Origin: AWTP1-13 sp035253505
Lineage (GTDB): Bacteria; Pseudomonadota; Alphaproteobacteria; Rhizobiales; Hyphomicrobiaceae
Assembly: GCA_035253505.1 (NCBI GenBank)
Contig: DATFCC010000403.1
Location: forward strand, 1-13,276
Direction: 5' to 3'
Length of the DNA: 13,276 nucleotides
Position numbers and translations under genes: made by a program. Below the pieces are notes generated by a model that saw only the letters and a program-made list of their open reading frames with translations, did not search any database and was not told the origin of the DNA. Position 1 is the first letter of the stretch. Every line of letters begins with the position of its first letter. Below, in pieces: positions 1 to 7,221 of this stretch.

Positions 1-1485
1 ACTTCCGATGCGGTCATCCAACTTGATTTCGGGCAGGAGGAGGCCGGCAAGGTAAAGCCACCTCCCGTCGCCGCGCTGGAGGCGGGCGTGCTGGTCGAGG
101 GCGAGGCGCGCATCGTGCGGTCGCCGATGATGGCGCGGCGCGTGGCAGCGCGTCTCAAGCTCGACGAGGACCCGGCGTACGCCTCGCCCGGCCTGCTGGC
201 ACGACTGCTGGGCGTGCTGCAGTCGTCGCCGCCGGGCACGCCCCGGCCCTCGAACGTCGAGCTCGCCGCCCGCAACCTGGCCAAGAAGCTCGCCGTCTCC
301 AACGATGCGCGCTCCTATCTCATCAACATCTCGGTCACCTCGGGATCGCCCGCCGAGGCGGCCCGGCTGGCCAACGCATTCGCCGTCGAATACCTGAACG
401 ATCGCGTCATCCAGCGCCTGCGCGCGGCGGAAGGCGTCGCCAGAAGCACGCTGGCCGAGGCGGTGATCACGTATGGCGACCGTCATCCCGTGGTCGCGCA
501 GGCCCGCGCCAATCTCGCGTCCGCCGAGCACCGGCTCAGCGAGCAGCAAAGATTGAGCGCGTCGGTCGTCGATCCGGATGAGCTGATGGCGCTCGCCGGA
601 CAGGGCCTCACCAAGGCCGAGCCGGTTGCACTCCCATCCGGACCCAATCCCATTGCCATCCTCGGCACGGGCATCGTCGCCGCGCTGGCAGCCGGCGTCG
701 GGTTGATCCTGCTTCTCGAGCGCCGCGACACGGGGTTCCGCACCGAGCACGGCGTCAGCGAGGCGACCGGCGTACGCTGCATGGGGATGATCCCCGCCAC
801 GCCGAAGCGGGCGTCCGCCCAGCAGCTCGCCGACCAGCGCGAGGCGCTGCGGTCCCTGTGCGTGGCGGCGGGTCTGGCGGGTCAAAGCCCGGCCTCGTTC
901 GTGGTGATGGTCACGTGCGCGCTGCCGGCCGAGAGCAAATCGAACCTGGTCGAGAAGCTGGCCCGCTCCCTGAGCGAGGAAGGGCGCCGGGTGCTGATCG
1001 TCGATACGACGCCGTCGAGCCACATGGGTGCCGGCCCGAGCATCGACGATGTTCTCGGCCATCCCGAGCTCATCCACCAGATCCTGGCGGAGCAGGAGGA
1101 GCATCCCATCGCGGAGCTGCGCCGCTCCTCGGGGCTCAACGGCGCATTCAATCCGTTCGCCTCGTTCGCCTCCCTGGAGCGCGACATGGGACAACTGCTG
1201 GCCCAGGCGCGCCACCATTTCCATGTCATCCTGCTCGAGGCCCCGCCGGCGATCCTCTCGGCCGAGTGCGTGTTTCTCGGGCGCTTCGCCGATTTGTCGC
1301 TGCTCGTCGCCGACTGGAAGCACACCCCGCGCGCGTCCGTTACGGAGGCCGTGCGCCGCATGCAGGACAACGACCTGCGCGTCGACGGCATCGTGCTCGC
1401 CGAAGTCGACCTCACCGCCTACCCATCCTACGCCGCCGGCGACCGGCTCTATTACGCGAGCCGCTTCCGCGACGGCGGCACCTGA
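1..1485 (+). CDS. Wzz/BY-kinase type polysaccharide co-polymerase, C-terminal part (5' end outside window)
   Basis: The reading frame is open from the first base, so the N-terminus and first membrane segment lie off the left edge; 494 residues are visible. A GTG at 88 is an internal codon rather than a credible start. Seen: a Wzz-like periplasmic region ending in YGDRHPVVAQARANL (from fragment residue 158), the usual pre-membrane motif of chain-length regulators; a membrane helix at about 218-240; then a cytoplasmic domain arranged like a bacterial tyrosine kinase (BY-kinase). The nucleotide site is eroded: Walker A reads ALPAESKSN (Lys 313) where the family has PGEGKS/T, Walker A' keeps only Asp 335 (IVDTTP), and Walker B has Glu 413 (ILLEAPP) where Asp is usual. 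A short C-terminal tyrosine cluster (474, 477, 484, 485) remains. The family controls polymer length and export at the inner membrane, with the kinase cycle regulating assembly. Here kinase activity is doubtful, so a scaffold role is inferred. It leads the visible operon, 13 nt before the next gene. Confidence 0.88.
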   Translation, partial: TSDAVIQLDFGQEEAGKVKPPPVAALEAGVLVEGEARIVRSPMMARRVAARLKLDEDPAYASPGLLARLLGVLQSSPPGTPRPSNVELAARNLAKKLAVSNDARSYLINISVTSGSPAEAARLANAFAVEYLNDRVIQRLRAAEGVARSTLAEAVITYGDRHPVVAQARANLASAEHRLSEQQRLSASVVDPDELMALAGQGLTKAEPVALPSGPNPIAILGTGIVAALAAGVGLILLLERRDTGFRTEHGVSEATGVRCMGMIPATPKRASAQQLADQREALRSLCVAAGLAGQSPASFVVMVTCALPAESKSNLVEKLARSLSEEGRRVLIVDTTPSSHMGAGPSIDDVLGHPELIHQILAEQEEHPIAELRRSSGLNGAFNPFASFASLERDMGQLLAQARHHFHVILLEAPPAILSAECVFLGRFADLSLLVADWKHTPRASVTEAVRRMQDNDLRVDGIVLAEVDLTAYPSYAAGDRLYYASRFRDGGT

Positions 1486-1498
1486 GCGAAGCCCGAAC

Positions 1499-2470
1499 AT
1501 GGCAGAACCGGCAACACACAGGGTCCTCGTTACCGGCGGCAACGGCTTCGTTGGGCGCGAGGTCACCCGCCTCCTGTGCGATGGTCATGCCGTTTGCGTC
1601 CTGGACAACCTGCGCAGCGGGCCGCTTCGCCTCGGCCGGTGCACCCGCGACCGGCTGACGTTGGCCGAGATCGATATTGCCGATGCGGCAGCCGTCGCCC
1701 GCCTCATGACGGAGTTTGCACCCGACATCATCATCCACCTCGCCGCCATCCACTACATCCCCGAATGCGAGGAGAACCCGAGCCTGGCGGTGCAGACCAA
1801 CGTGCATGGCACGGTCAATCTGCTGGCGCACGCTCCCGAAGGCGCACGTTTCGTCTTCGCCAGCAGCGGCGCGGTCTACCAGCCCGACGACAAGCCGCAC
1901 GTGGAAGCGACGGCAACGGTTGCGCCAACCGACGTCTATGGATTCAGCAAGCTGCACGGCGAGCACTACGTGCGCTACTTCGCGCAGCAGCGAAAGCTGT
2001 CGGCCGTCATCGTGCGCCTCTTCAACGTCGTGGGGCCGGGCGAGACCAACCCGCACCTACTGCCGGAGATCGTCGCGCAGCTCAAGGCCGGGCACCGCAC
2101 CCTTCGCCTCGGCAACATGTGGCCCAAGCGCGACTACATCCATGTCGTCGATGCGGCGCGCGGCTTCATCGCCGTCGCCCTCAAGGCCGGCATCGCGCCC
2201 GGCAGCACGCAGACCGTCAATCTCGGCACGTCGCAAACCTACTCGGTCGCCGAGATCGTCGAGAAGCTCAAGCAGATCACCGCCAACGGCTTCGCCCTCG
2301 AGCAGGAGCAGGTTCGCCTGCGCAAGGTAGACCGGCCGTTCCTCGCCGCCGACATCACCGAGATCCGCGCCCGTTTCGGCTGGACGCCGCAGGCGAGCAT
2401 CGACGACGCGCTCGCCGACCTGTGGCGCGAGCCGGACCTCGCCCCGGCGTTGATGGCTAAATATCGATGA
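1499..2470 (+). CDS. NAD-dependent epimerase/dehydratase (extended SDR, sugar-nucleotide type)
   Basis: This 323-residue protein has the usual length of extended SDR sugar-nucleotide enzymes such as UDP-glucose 4-epimerase. Seen: an N-terminal Rossmann motif TGGNGFVG (12-19), the DNL segment after beta-2, a catalytic Ser in FASSGAVY (122-123), the YGFSK catalytic pair Tyr147/Lys151, RLFNVVGPGETNPH in the substrate region and KRDYIHVVDAARG near the C-terminal lobe. These show a cytoplasmic NAD(P)-dependent enzyme acting on a nucleotide sugar. Whether it is a 4-epimerase, a 4,6-dehydratase or a decarboxylase cannot be told from sequence alone. The ATG at 1499 is chosen because the Rossmann strand begins 8 residues later; the same frame runs further upstream but there it overlaps the previous gene. 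No strong ribosome binding site is visible. The stop overlaps the next start as ATGA, indicating translational coupling. Its operon position suggests it supplies an activated sugar for the exopolysaccharide. Confidence 0.93.
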   Translation: MAEPATHRVLVTGGNGFVGREVTRLLCDGHAVCVLDNLRSGPLRLGRCTRDRLTLAEIDIADAAAVARLMTEFAPDIIIHLAAIHYIPECEENPSLAVQTNVHGTVNLLAHAPEGARFVFASSGAVYQPDDKPHVEATATVAPTDVYGFSKLHGEHYVRYFAQQRKLSAVIVRLFNVVGPGETNPHLLPEIVAQLKAGHRTLRLGNMWPKRDYIHVVDAARGFIAVALKAGIAPGSTQTVNLGTSQTYSVAEIVEKLKQITANGFALEQEQVRLRKVDRPFLAADITEIRARFGWTPQASIDDALADLWREPDLAPALMAKYR

Positions 2471-3726
2471 TCAAGGTTCTCGCGGCGATCGTGGTGCCGC
2501 CCCATCTGGCGGTCAGTGGCGGGGCGCGCGCCGGCGAAGAGCTGTGCGCGGCGCTCGCAGACCATTGCAGCATCACCGTCGCCAACATGATGGGCGACAA
2601 GGTGCGCGTGGAGCGCGCCGCCGGCCGCCTCCACCGTAGTCCCGTCACCACCTGGCTTCCGCCGGTCATGCCCTGGTCGCGGCTGCCGGCCCGGTACAGC
2701 ACGCTGTTCTACCGCTCCAATCTGCCGCGCATCGTGCGCGAGGGGGATTTCGACCTCGTCCACATCCACAATCCGATGCCGGCGCTGGAGATGCAGCGAG
2801 TCGCCAGAGCCTGCCTCGCGCGTGGCGTGCCCTACGTCGTCACCACCCATGGCTTCAACGAGGTTGCCAACGGCGGCCAGGTCTATGGGTTCGACCCGCT
2901 CCGCCGCACCGTCTGGAAGAGGCTGGTGGAAGCCCCGGTGGCCCGGGTTGTCAGGCATGCAGACGGCATTTTTGCTCTGTCGCCGGCGGACTTCGACATC
3001 GTCCGCGGGATGGGGTTCACGGGCGCCGAGCTGCCCGTGGTCACCAACGGCGTATCACCCCCTTTAGCGCCGGCGGCCGACGACGCCGACGAGCTTGCGC
3101 GGCTCGGCATCCCCGCCCAGAGGACACCGGGGCAGACGGCCTGCATGTTCCTCGCCAACCATACGCCCAACAAGGGCCTGCCTGTCCTGCTCGAGGCATT
3201 TGCCCGACTGGAGCGCCCCTATCTGCTGATCGTGGCCGGCGATAAGCGCCCCGAGATCGACTACGCCTCCTACATCGCCCGGTGCCGGCCCGGCCAGAGC
3301 ATCGTCGTCACCGGGCGCCTGAGCGGCGCCGCGGTGGGAGCCGTCTTCCGGCGCTCGGACCTGTTCGTGTTCCCGACGCTGGCCGACACGTTCCCGCTGG
3401 TTGTGCTGGAGGCCATGGCGCACGGCCTGCCGGTGCTGGCCTCGCGCGTCGGCGGCATTCCGCACCAGGTCGATGCGCGCTTCGGCGAGCTTGTCGAGCC
3501 GGGCGACGTCGAGGGGCTGCGAGCCGCGGTGGATAGGCTTGCCGGCGATCCGGCGCGCCTGGCTGTCATGGGCCGTGCCGCCGGCCGTCACGCAGCGGTT
3601 CACTACACCTGGGAGAAGGCCGCCACCGACGCGCTGGCAGCCTATGAGCGGGTCCTGAGGTCGCGTTCCGTGGCGCGGCCGGCCCCCGCAGTGCGCGCCC
3701 ATGCGGGCGAGACGGCAGCCAGCTAG
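2467..3726 (+). CDS. Glycosyltransferase family 4 (GT-B fold)
   Basis: A 419-residue GT-B glycosyltransferase of normal length. The N-terminal acceptor half begins IKVLAAIVVPPHLAVSGGAR, with the glycine-rich loop typical of GT4 enzymes, and contains HIHNPMP and VVTTHGFNEV, matching the conserved interior of this fold. The C-terminal nucleotide-sugar half shows ANHTPNKGLPVLLEAF (Lys236) and the donor-site signature DTFPLVVLEAM, in which the first acidic residue of the family's E-x7-E motif is Asp307 and the second is Glu315. The family transfers a sugar from a nucleotide donor to a lipid-linked acceptor on the cytoplasmic face with retention of configuration; the specific sugar is not predictable. 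Start ATG 2467 overlaps the previous stop by 4 nt. A short alanine/arginine-rich tail follows the last helix and could be disordered. Inferred role: one of two sugar-adding steps encoded here for building the repeat unit. Confidence 0.93.
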   Translation: MIKVLAAIVVPPHLAVSGGARAGEELCAALADHCSITVANMMGDKVRVERAAGRLHRSPVTTWLPPVMPWSRLPARYSTLFYRSNLPRIVREGDFDLVHIHNPMPALEMQRVARACLARGVPYVVTTHGFNEVANGGQVYGFDPLRRTVWKRLVEAPVARVVRHADGIFALSPADFDIVRGMGFTGAELPVVTNGVSPPLAPAADDADELARLGIPAQRTPGQTACMFLANHTPNKGLPVLLEAFARLERPYLLIVAGDKRPEIDYASYIARCRPGQSIVVTGRLSGAAVGAVFRRSDLFVFPTLADTFPLVVLEAMAHGLPVLASRVGGIPHQVDARFGELVEPGDVEGLRAAVDRLAGDPARLAVMGRAAGRHAAVHYTWEKAATDALAAYERVLRSRSVARPAPAVRAHAGETAAS

Positions 3727-3730
3727 AAGA

Positions 3731-3735
3731 GGGAG
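3731..3735 (+). promoter_or_regulatory. Ribosome binding site fixing the start of the oxidoreductase-SDR fusion gene
   Basis: GGGAG lies 8 nt before the ATG at 3744 and within the 17 nt that separate this gene from the previous stop. It is one of the clearest Shine-Dalgarno sites in the operon. It argues against the in-frame TTG at 3738, which would sit only 2 nt from it. Confidence 0.7.
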
Positions 3736-3743
3736 AATTGCAG

Positions 3744-5993
3744 ATGAGTTCCAAGCAATTGCCGCGGCTTGCCATCATCGGGTGCGGCGCCGTCGTCGAT
3801 CATCACCTGGTGCCGGCGCTCAAGCGGGTCGGCTGGATGCCGTCGGTGCTGATCGACACCTCTCCTGCCCGCATCGCCGTGGTGGCCCGCAAGATGGGCT
3901 CAAAGGGCAAGTCTGTTGTCAAAGGTTCCGACTGGCGCACCATGTTGGACCAGTTCGATGCTGCCATCGTGGCGGTACCTCATTCGCTGCACGGGGCCAT
4001 CGGCGCGGGCCTGACCACAGCCGGCAAGCATGTATTCATGGAGAAGCCGCTGGCTACGACGGTCGGCGACTGCGAACGCATCATCGAAGCGGCAAACGCG
4101 AACGGCGTCACGCTATCGGTGGGCCTGCTGCGTCGCTATCTGCGCATCGCCAGGTGGACCAAGGCACTGATCGACTCAGGCACGCTAGGCGATATTCGCC
4201 ACTTCGACGCGCGCGAGGGCTTCGTCTTCAATTGGGACACCAGCACCGCCGCCATCCTCAATCCGACCCTGTCGGGCGGTGGCGTTCTCATGGACACAGG
4301 CGCCCACACCCTGGATCTCGTCTCGTGGTGGTTCGGCCGGGCGGCCGAGATCGCCTACCGCGACGACGCCGAAGGCGGTGTCGAGGCAGACTGCGTCCTC
4401 GACTGCACGATGACGTCCGGTGCCACAGGCCGCATCGAGCTCAGCCGCACGCGCGAATTGCGCAACACGATCCGCATCGACGGCTCGAAGGGCTTTGTCG
4501 AGGTGCATCTCTACAAGAACGAGGTATTGGCAGGCTCCCCGAACGCTCTCGCCTTCGTGCGCGACGGCATCAGCGGCAGCAACATGGAGCCTCAGTTCTT
4601 TCCCGAGCTGTTCGACTCCGAGCTGCGCGATTTCAAGAACAGCGTCTTCGGGGTGGCCAACGCCGGCGTCACCGGCACCGCCGGCGTTGCCTCCGTCGAT
4701 ATGATCGAGCGGGCCTACAAGAGCCGCAAGCCGCTCACCTCGGCTTGGGCGGACGTGCCCACACCCGCGCGGCCGCAAGGCGCGCTCGCCCCGTCGCTCC
4801 CTCCGAACAGCAAGGTGCTGATAACCGGCGCCACCGGCTTCATCGGCGGCCGTCTTGCCGAAACGCTGGTTGCGCAAGGGGCAAGCGTGCGCTGTCTCAT
4901 CCGCAACTTCGGCCATGCCACGCGCGTCGCCCGCATGCCGGTGGAGGTCGTGGCGGCCGATCTCGCCAACGCGGAGGAAATCGACAAGGCCGTGGCGGGC
5001 ATGGACTACGTCATCCATTGCGCTTACGACCCGCGCTCGCGTGCCCAGAACATCACGGGCAACGAGAACCTGATCGCGGCCTGCGCCAGACATAAGGTGC
5101 GCCGCCTCGTCTACGTCAGCACATTCTCGGTGTATGAGCCGTTCCCGGACGGGCCGCTCGATGAAGAGACGCGCGACGGCGATCGCGGCTGGATCTACGT
5201 CCGCAGCAAGCTCGAGATGGAAGCACAGGTGCTGAAGGCTGCCAAAGAACACGGCCTGCCAGCCACCATCGTTCAGCCCACCATCGTCTACGGCCCCTTC
5301 TCCAAGCCGTGGACCAACGCGCCGGCCGAGAACCTCATCTACGGCTCAGTGGTCCTGCCGGACCGCGGCGAAGGCTTGTGCAATGCCGTCTACATCGACG
5401 ACCTGGTGGATGGGCTCATCCTCGCTGCCGTGCATCCCGCGGCGATCGGCGAGCGCTTCATCATGTCGGGGCCAAAACCCGTCACCTGGGCCGAGTTCTT
5501 CGGCACGTTTGCCGATATCCTCGGCACGGCACCACCCCAATATTGGCCCGCCGAGCGCATCGCCAAGTCCAACCATGGCCTGATGCGCGACATCAAGCTC
5601 GTGGCCCAGAACCCCAAGCGCATCATTCAGATCATCGTGCGGTGGTACCCCGCACGTCAGATGCTGCAAGCGGGCCTCGATGCCATGCCTGAGCCCCTCA
5701 AGGGCCTCGTCATGAAGCACTACTTCGGGTCGGGAGGACGCCAGCCCGGAGACCTGATCCTCCCGGACCCGCAGGCGCTCAACCTGTTCACCGCCAAGCC
5801 GGCCTGCAGCAACGAGAAGGCCAGGCGCCTGCTCGGCTATCGTCCGCGGTTCGACTTCGCGAGCGGGATGGGTCCGACCGGACGCTATCTGGAGTGGGCC
5901 TATGGCGATCTGCGCCGTGCCGTCTCGCGCCAGACCGGCCTCCGGCAAGACGAGACCGCCGCTGGCTCCCCCGATCTCGCCAATGTTGGATAG
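3744..5993 (+). CDS. Fusion protein: Gfo/Idh/MocA oxidoreductase + NAD-dependent epimerase/dehydratase (SDR)
   Basis: One 749-residue frame joins two enzymes that are normally separate. Residues 1 to about 335 are a Gfo/Idh/MocA oxidoreductase: Rossmann start LAIIGCGAV (G13, G15), the catalytic-lysine motif MEKPLAT (E100-K101-P102), and GGGVLMDTGAHTLDLV (178-193) carrying the usual Asp184 and His188. A Pro/Ala-rich linker covers about 336-354. Residues 355-749 are an extended SDR: KVLITGATGFIGG (Rossmann glycines 362-368), YVSTFSVYEP (Ser459/Ser462), YVRSK (Tyr485/Lys489), NAVYIDDLVDGL, and a closing NEKARRLLGYRPRFDF from 690. About 80 residues (607-690) lie between the SDR core and this last motif, longer than in simple sugar epimerases. 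Both active sites look intact, so a bifunctional NAD(P)-dependent enzyme that oxidises and then reduces, epimerises or dehydrates the same sugar nucleotide is a reasonable inference; the substrate is unknown. The start follows a good ribosome binding site; the end overlaps the flippase gene by 11 nt. Confidence 0.93.
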   Translation: MSSKQLPRLAIIGCGAVVDHHLVPALKRVGWMPSVLIDTSPARIAVVARKMGSKGKSVVKGSDWRTMLDQFDAAIVAVPHSLHGAIGAGLTTAGKHVFMEKPLATTVGDCERIIEAANANGVTLSVGLLRRYLRIARWTKALIDSGTLGDIRHFDAREGFVFNWDTSTAAILNPTLSGGGVLMDTGAHTLDLVSWWFGRAAEIAYRDDAEGGVEADCVLDCTMTSGATGRIELSRTRELRNTIRIDGSKGFVEVHLYKNEVLAGSPNALAFVRDGISGSNMEPQFFPELFDSELRDFKNSVFGVANAGVTGTAGVASVDMIERAYKSRKPLTSAWADVPTPARPQGALAPSLPPNSKVLITGATGFIGGRLAETLVAQGASVRCLIRNFGHATRVARMPVEVVAADLANAEEIDKAVAGMDYVIHCAYDPRSRAQNITGNENLIAACARHKVRRLVYVSTFSVYEPFPDGPLDEETRDGDRGWIYVRSKLEMEAQVLKAAKEHGLPATIVQPTIVYGPFSKPWTNAPAENLIYGSVVLPDRGEGLCNAVYIDDLVDGLILAAVHPAAIGERFIMSGPKPVTWAEFFGTFADILGTAPPQYWPAERIAKSNHGLMRDIKLVAQNPKRIIQIIVRWYPARQMLQAGLDAMPEPLKGLVMKHYFGSGGRQPGDLILPDPQALNLFTAKPACSNEKARRLLGYRPRFDFASGMGPTGRYLEWAYGDLRRAVSRQTGLRQDETAAGSPDLANVG

Positions 5994-7221
5994 ACAGCAC
6001 ATCTTCCGAGCGTCGTGGACGCTGGTTGATCAGGGTGTCGTCAGTCTCGGCGCCTTCCTGGTCAACGTCCAGCTCGCGCGGCACCTGGTGCCGGAGGACT
6101 ACGGCGTTTACGCGCTGCTGTTTGGCGCATTTCTCGGCTTACAGCTCGTCAATTCCTCGCTCCTGCTCTATCCGATGTCGATCCGGCTGCCTGTCGCCGC
6201 GCCCACCGACCGCATGCCACTGCTGGCGGCGACCACCCTGCTCGTCCTGGCCTATTCGGCGCCGCTGTGCGCGGTGCTGGCAGCGGGCCTGGCGATTTTC
6301 GGTCATCGCGACCTGATCGTGCCGGTGCTTGCGGCATTCGTCTTGTGGCAGCTGCAGGAGGCGATGCGCCGCGGCCTGCTGGCGGAGTTCAGGCACAGCA
6401 GCGCGATACCGGGCGACATGCTCAGCTATCTCGGGCTGGTGGCGGCCGTGGGCGCCCTTTGGCTCTGCGAGGCACTGACGCTGCCTGCGGTCTTCGGCGC
6501 CATGGCGCTGGCCTGCGGCGCCGGTGCCGCAGTACAGGCCTGGCAGCTTCGTCTCTCCCTCCGCCACGTGGTTGATCTGCGCGACACTGCGGCGGAATTC
6601 GTCGGCATCGGCGGCTGGTCGCTCGTCAACAACGTTGTGTCGCTTTTGCGCGTCCAGTCCTTGCCGTGGGCGCTGGCAGCAGCGGGTGGGGCGGCGGCAG
6701 CCGCCTCTTTCCAGGCTGCGCTCAACGTTGTCAACCTGGCCAACCCGATCATCCTCGGCCTGTGCAATGTCATCCCCCAGACGGCGGCCCATGCCCAGCG
6801 CAAGGGCGGGAACGCCGAGGCATGGCGAGCGGCACGTGTCTACATGCTGATCGGCGCCCCGCCGACGCTTGGCTACTACGCGGTCGCCTTCGCCGTGCCG
6901 GGCTTCATCCTCAGCGTTTTCTACGGCGCCGCCTCCCCCTATGTGTCGCTCGTTCTCGCGGTGCAACTCCTCGTCGTAGCCTGGGCCATAGGCTACGCCG
7001 CGGACATGGTCTGCTCCTACCTGCACGGCATCGATGCGGCGCGGCGGGCACTGACCATCAATGTCCTGGGCGCGATCTCGGCGGTCGTCCTGGCGCTCCT
7101 GCTAAGCCGCCTCTACGGCCTGACGGGCGGATGCCTGGCGCTCGTCGGCGCGAACCTTGTCCGTCTTGCGGCCTCCCATTTCATTCAAACCCGGATCACG
7201 GCTCATGAACGCACCGCTTGA
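5983..7221 (+). CDS. Wzx-like polysaccharide flippase (MOP superfamily membrane protein)
   Basis: A 412-residue, very hydrophobic protein with about 12 predicted membrane segments spread over its whole length. The first amphipathic segment, ASWTLVDQGVVSLGAFLVN, followed by LVPEDYGVYALLFG, is characteristic of polysaccharide transporters of the MOP/MVF superfamily (Wzx, RfbX, ExoT-like). Later segments include LAAFVLWQL, LVLAVQLLVVAWAIGY and INVLGAISAVVLALLL. Such proteins move undecaprenyl-diphosphate-linked repeat units from the cytoplasmic to the periplasmic face of the inner membrane. The ATG at 5983 was chosen over an upstream in-frame ATG at 5902, because the extra residues would be Arg/Pro-rich, unlike the family, and would overlap the previous gene by about 90 nt. 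The chosen start overlaps that gene by 11 nt, suggesting coupled translation. No obvious ribosome binding site is seen. Assignment to the superfamily is firm; the substrate is inferred from its neighbours. Confidence 0.88.
   Translation: MLDRQHIFRASWTLVDQGVVSLGAFLVNVQLARHLVPEDYGVYALLFGAFLGLQLVNSSLLLYPMSIRLPVAAPTDRMPLLAATTLLVLAYSAPLCAVLAAGLAIFGHRDLIVPVLAAFVLWQLQEAMRRGLLAEFRHSSAIPGDMLSYLGLVAAVGALWLCEALTLPAVFGAMALACGAGAAVQAWQLRLSLRHVVDLRDTAAEFVGIGGWSLVNNVVSLLRVQSLPWALAAAGGAAAAASFQAALNVVNLANPIILGLCNVIPQTAAHAQRKGGNAEAWRAARVYMLIGAPPTLGYYAVAFAVPGFILSVFYGAASPYVSLVLAVQLLVVAWAIGYAADMVCSYLHGIDAARRALTINVLGAISAVVLALLLSRLYGLTGGCLALVGANLVRLAASHFIQTRITAHERTA

Noticed and set aside
1028..1498. N-terminal extension of the first SDR gene upstream of ATG 1499
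   Set aside because: The added residues are Arg/Ser/Pro-rich, overlap the co-polymerase gene in another frame, and would displace the Rossmann motif from the N-terminus.
3738..3740. TTG as start of the fusion gene
   Set aside because: It is only 2 nt from the GGGAG ribosome binding site, whereas ATG 3744 has 8 nt spacing.
4185..5252. Open frame of 355 codons on the minus strand across the fusion gene
   Set aside because: No domain signature; opposite to well-conserved oxidoreductase and SDR motifs.
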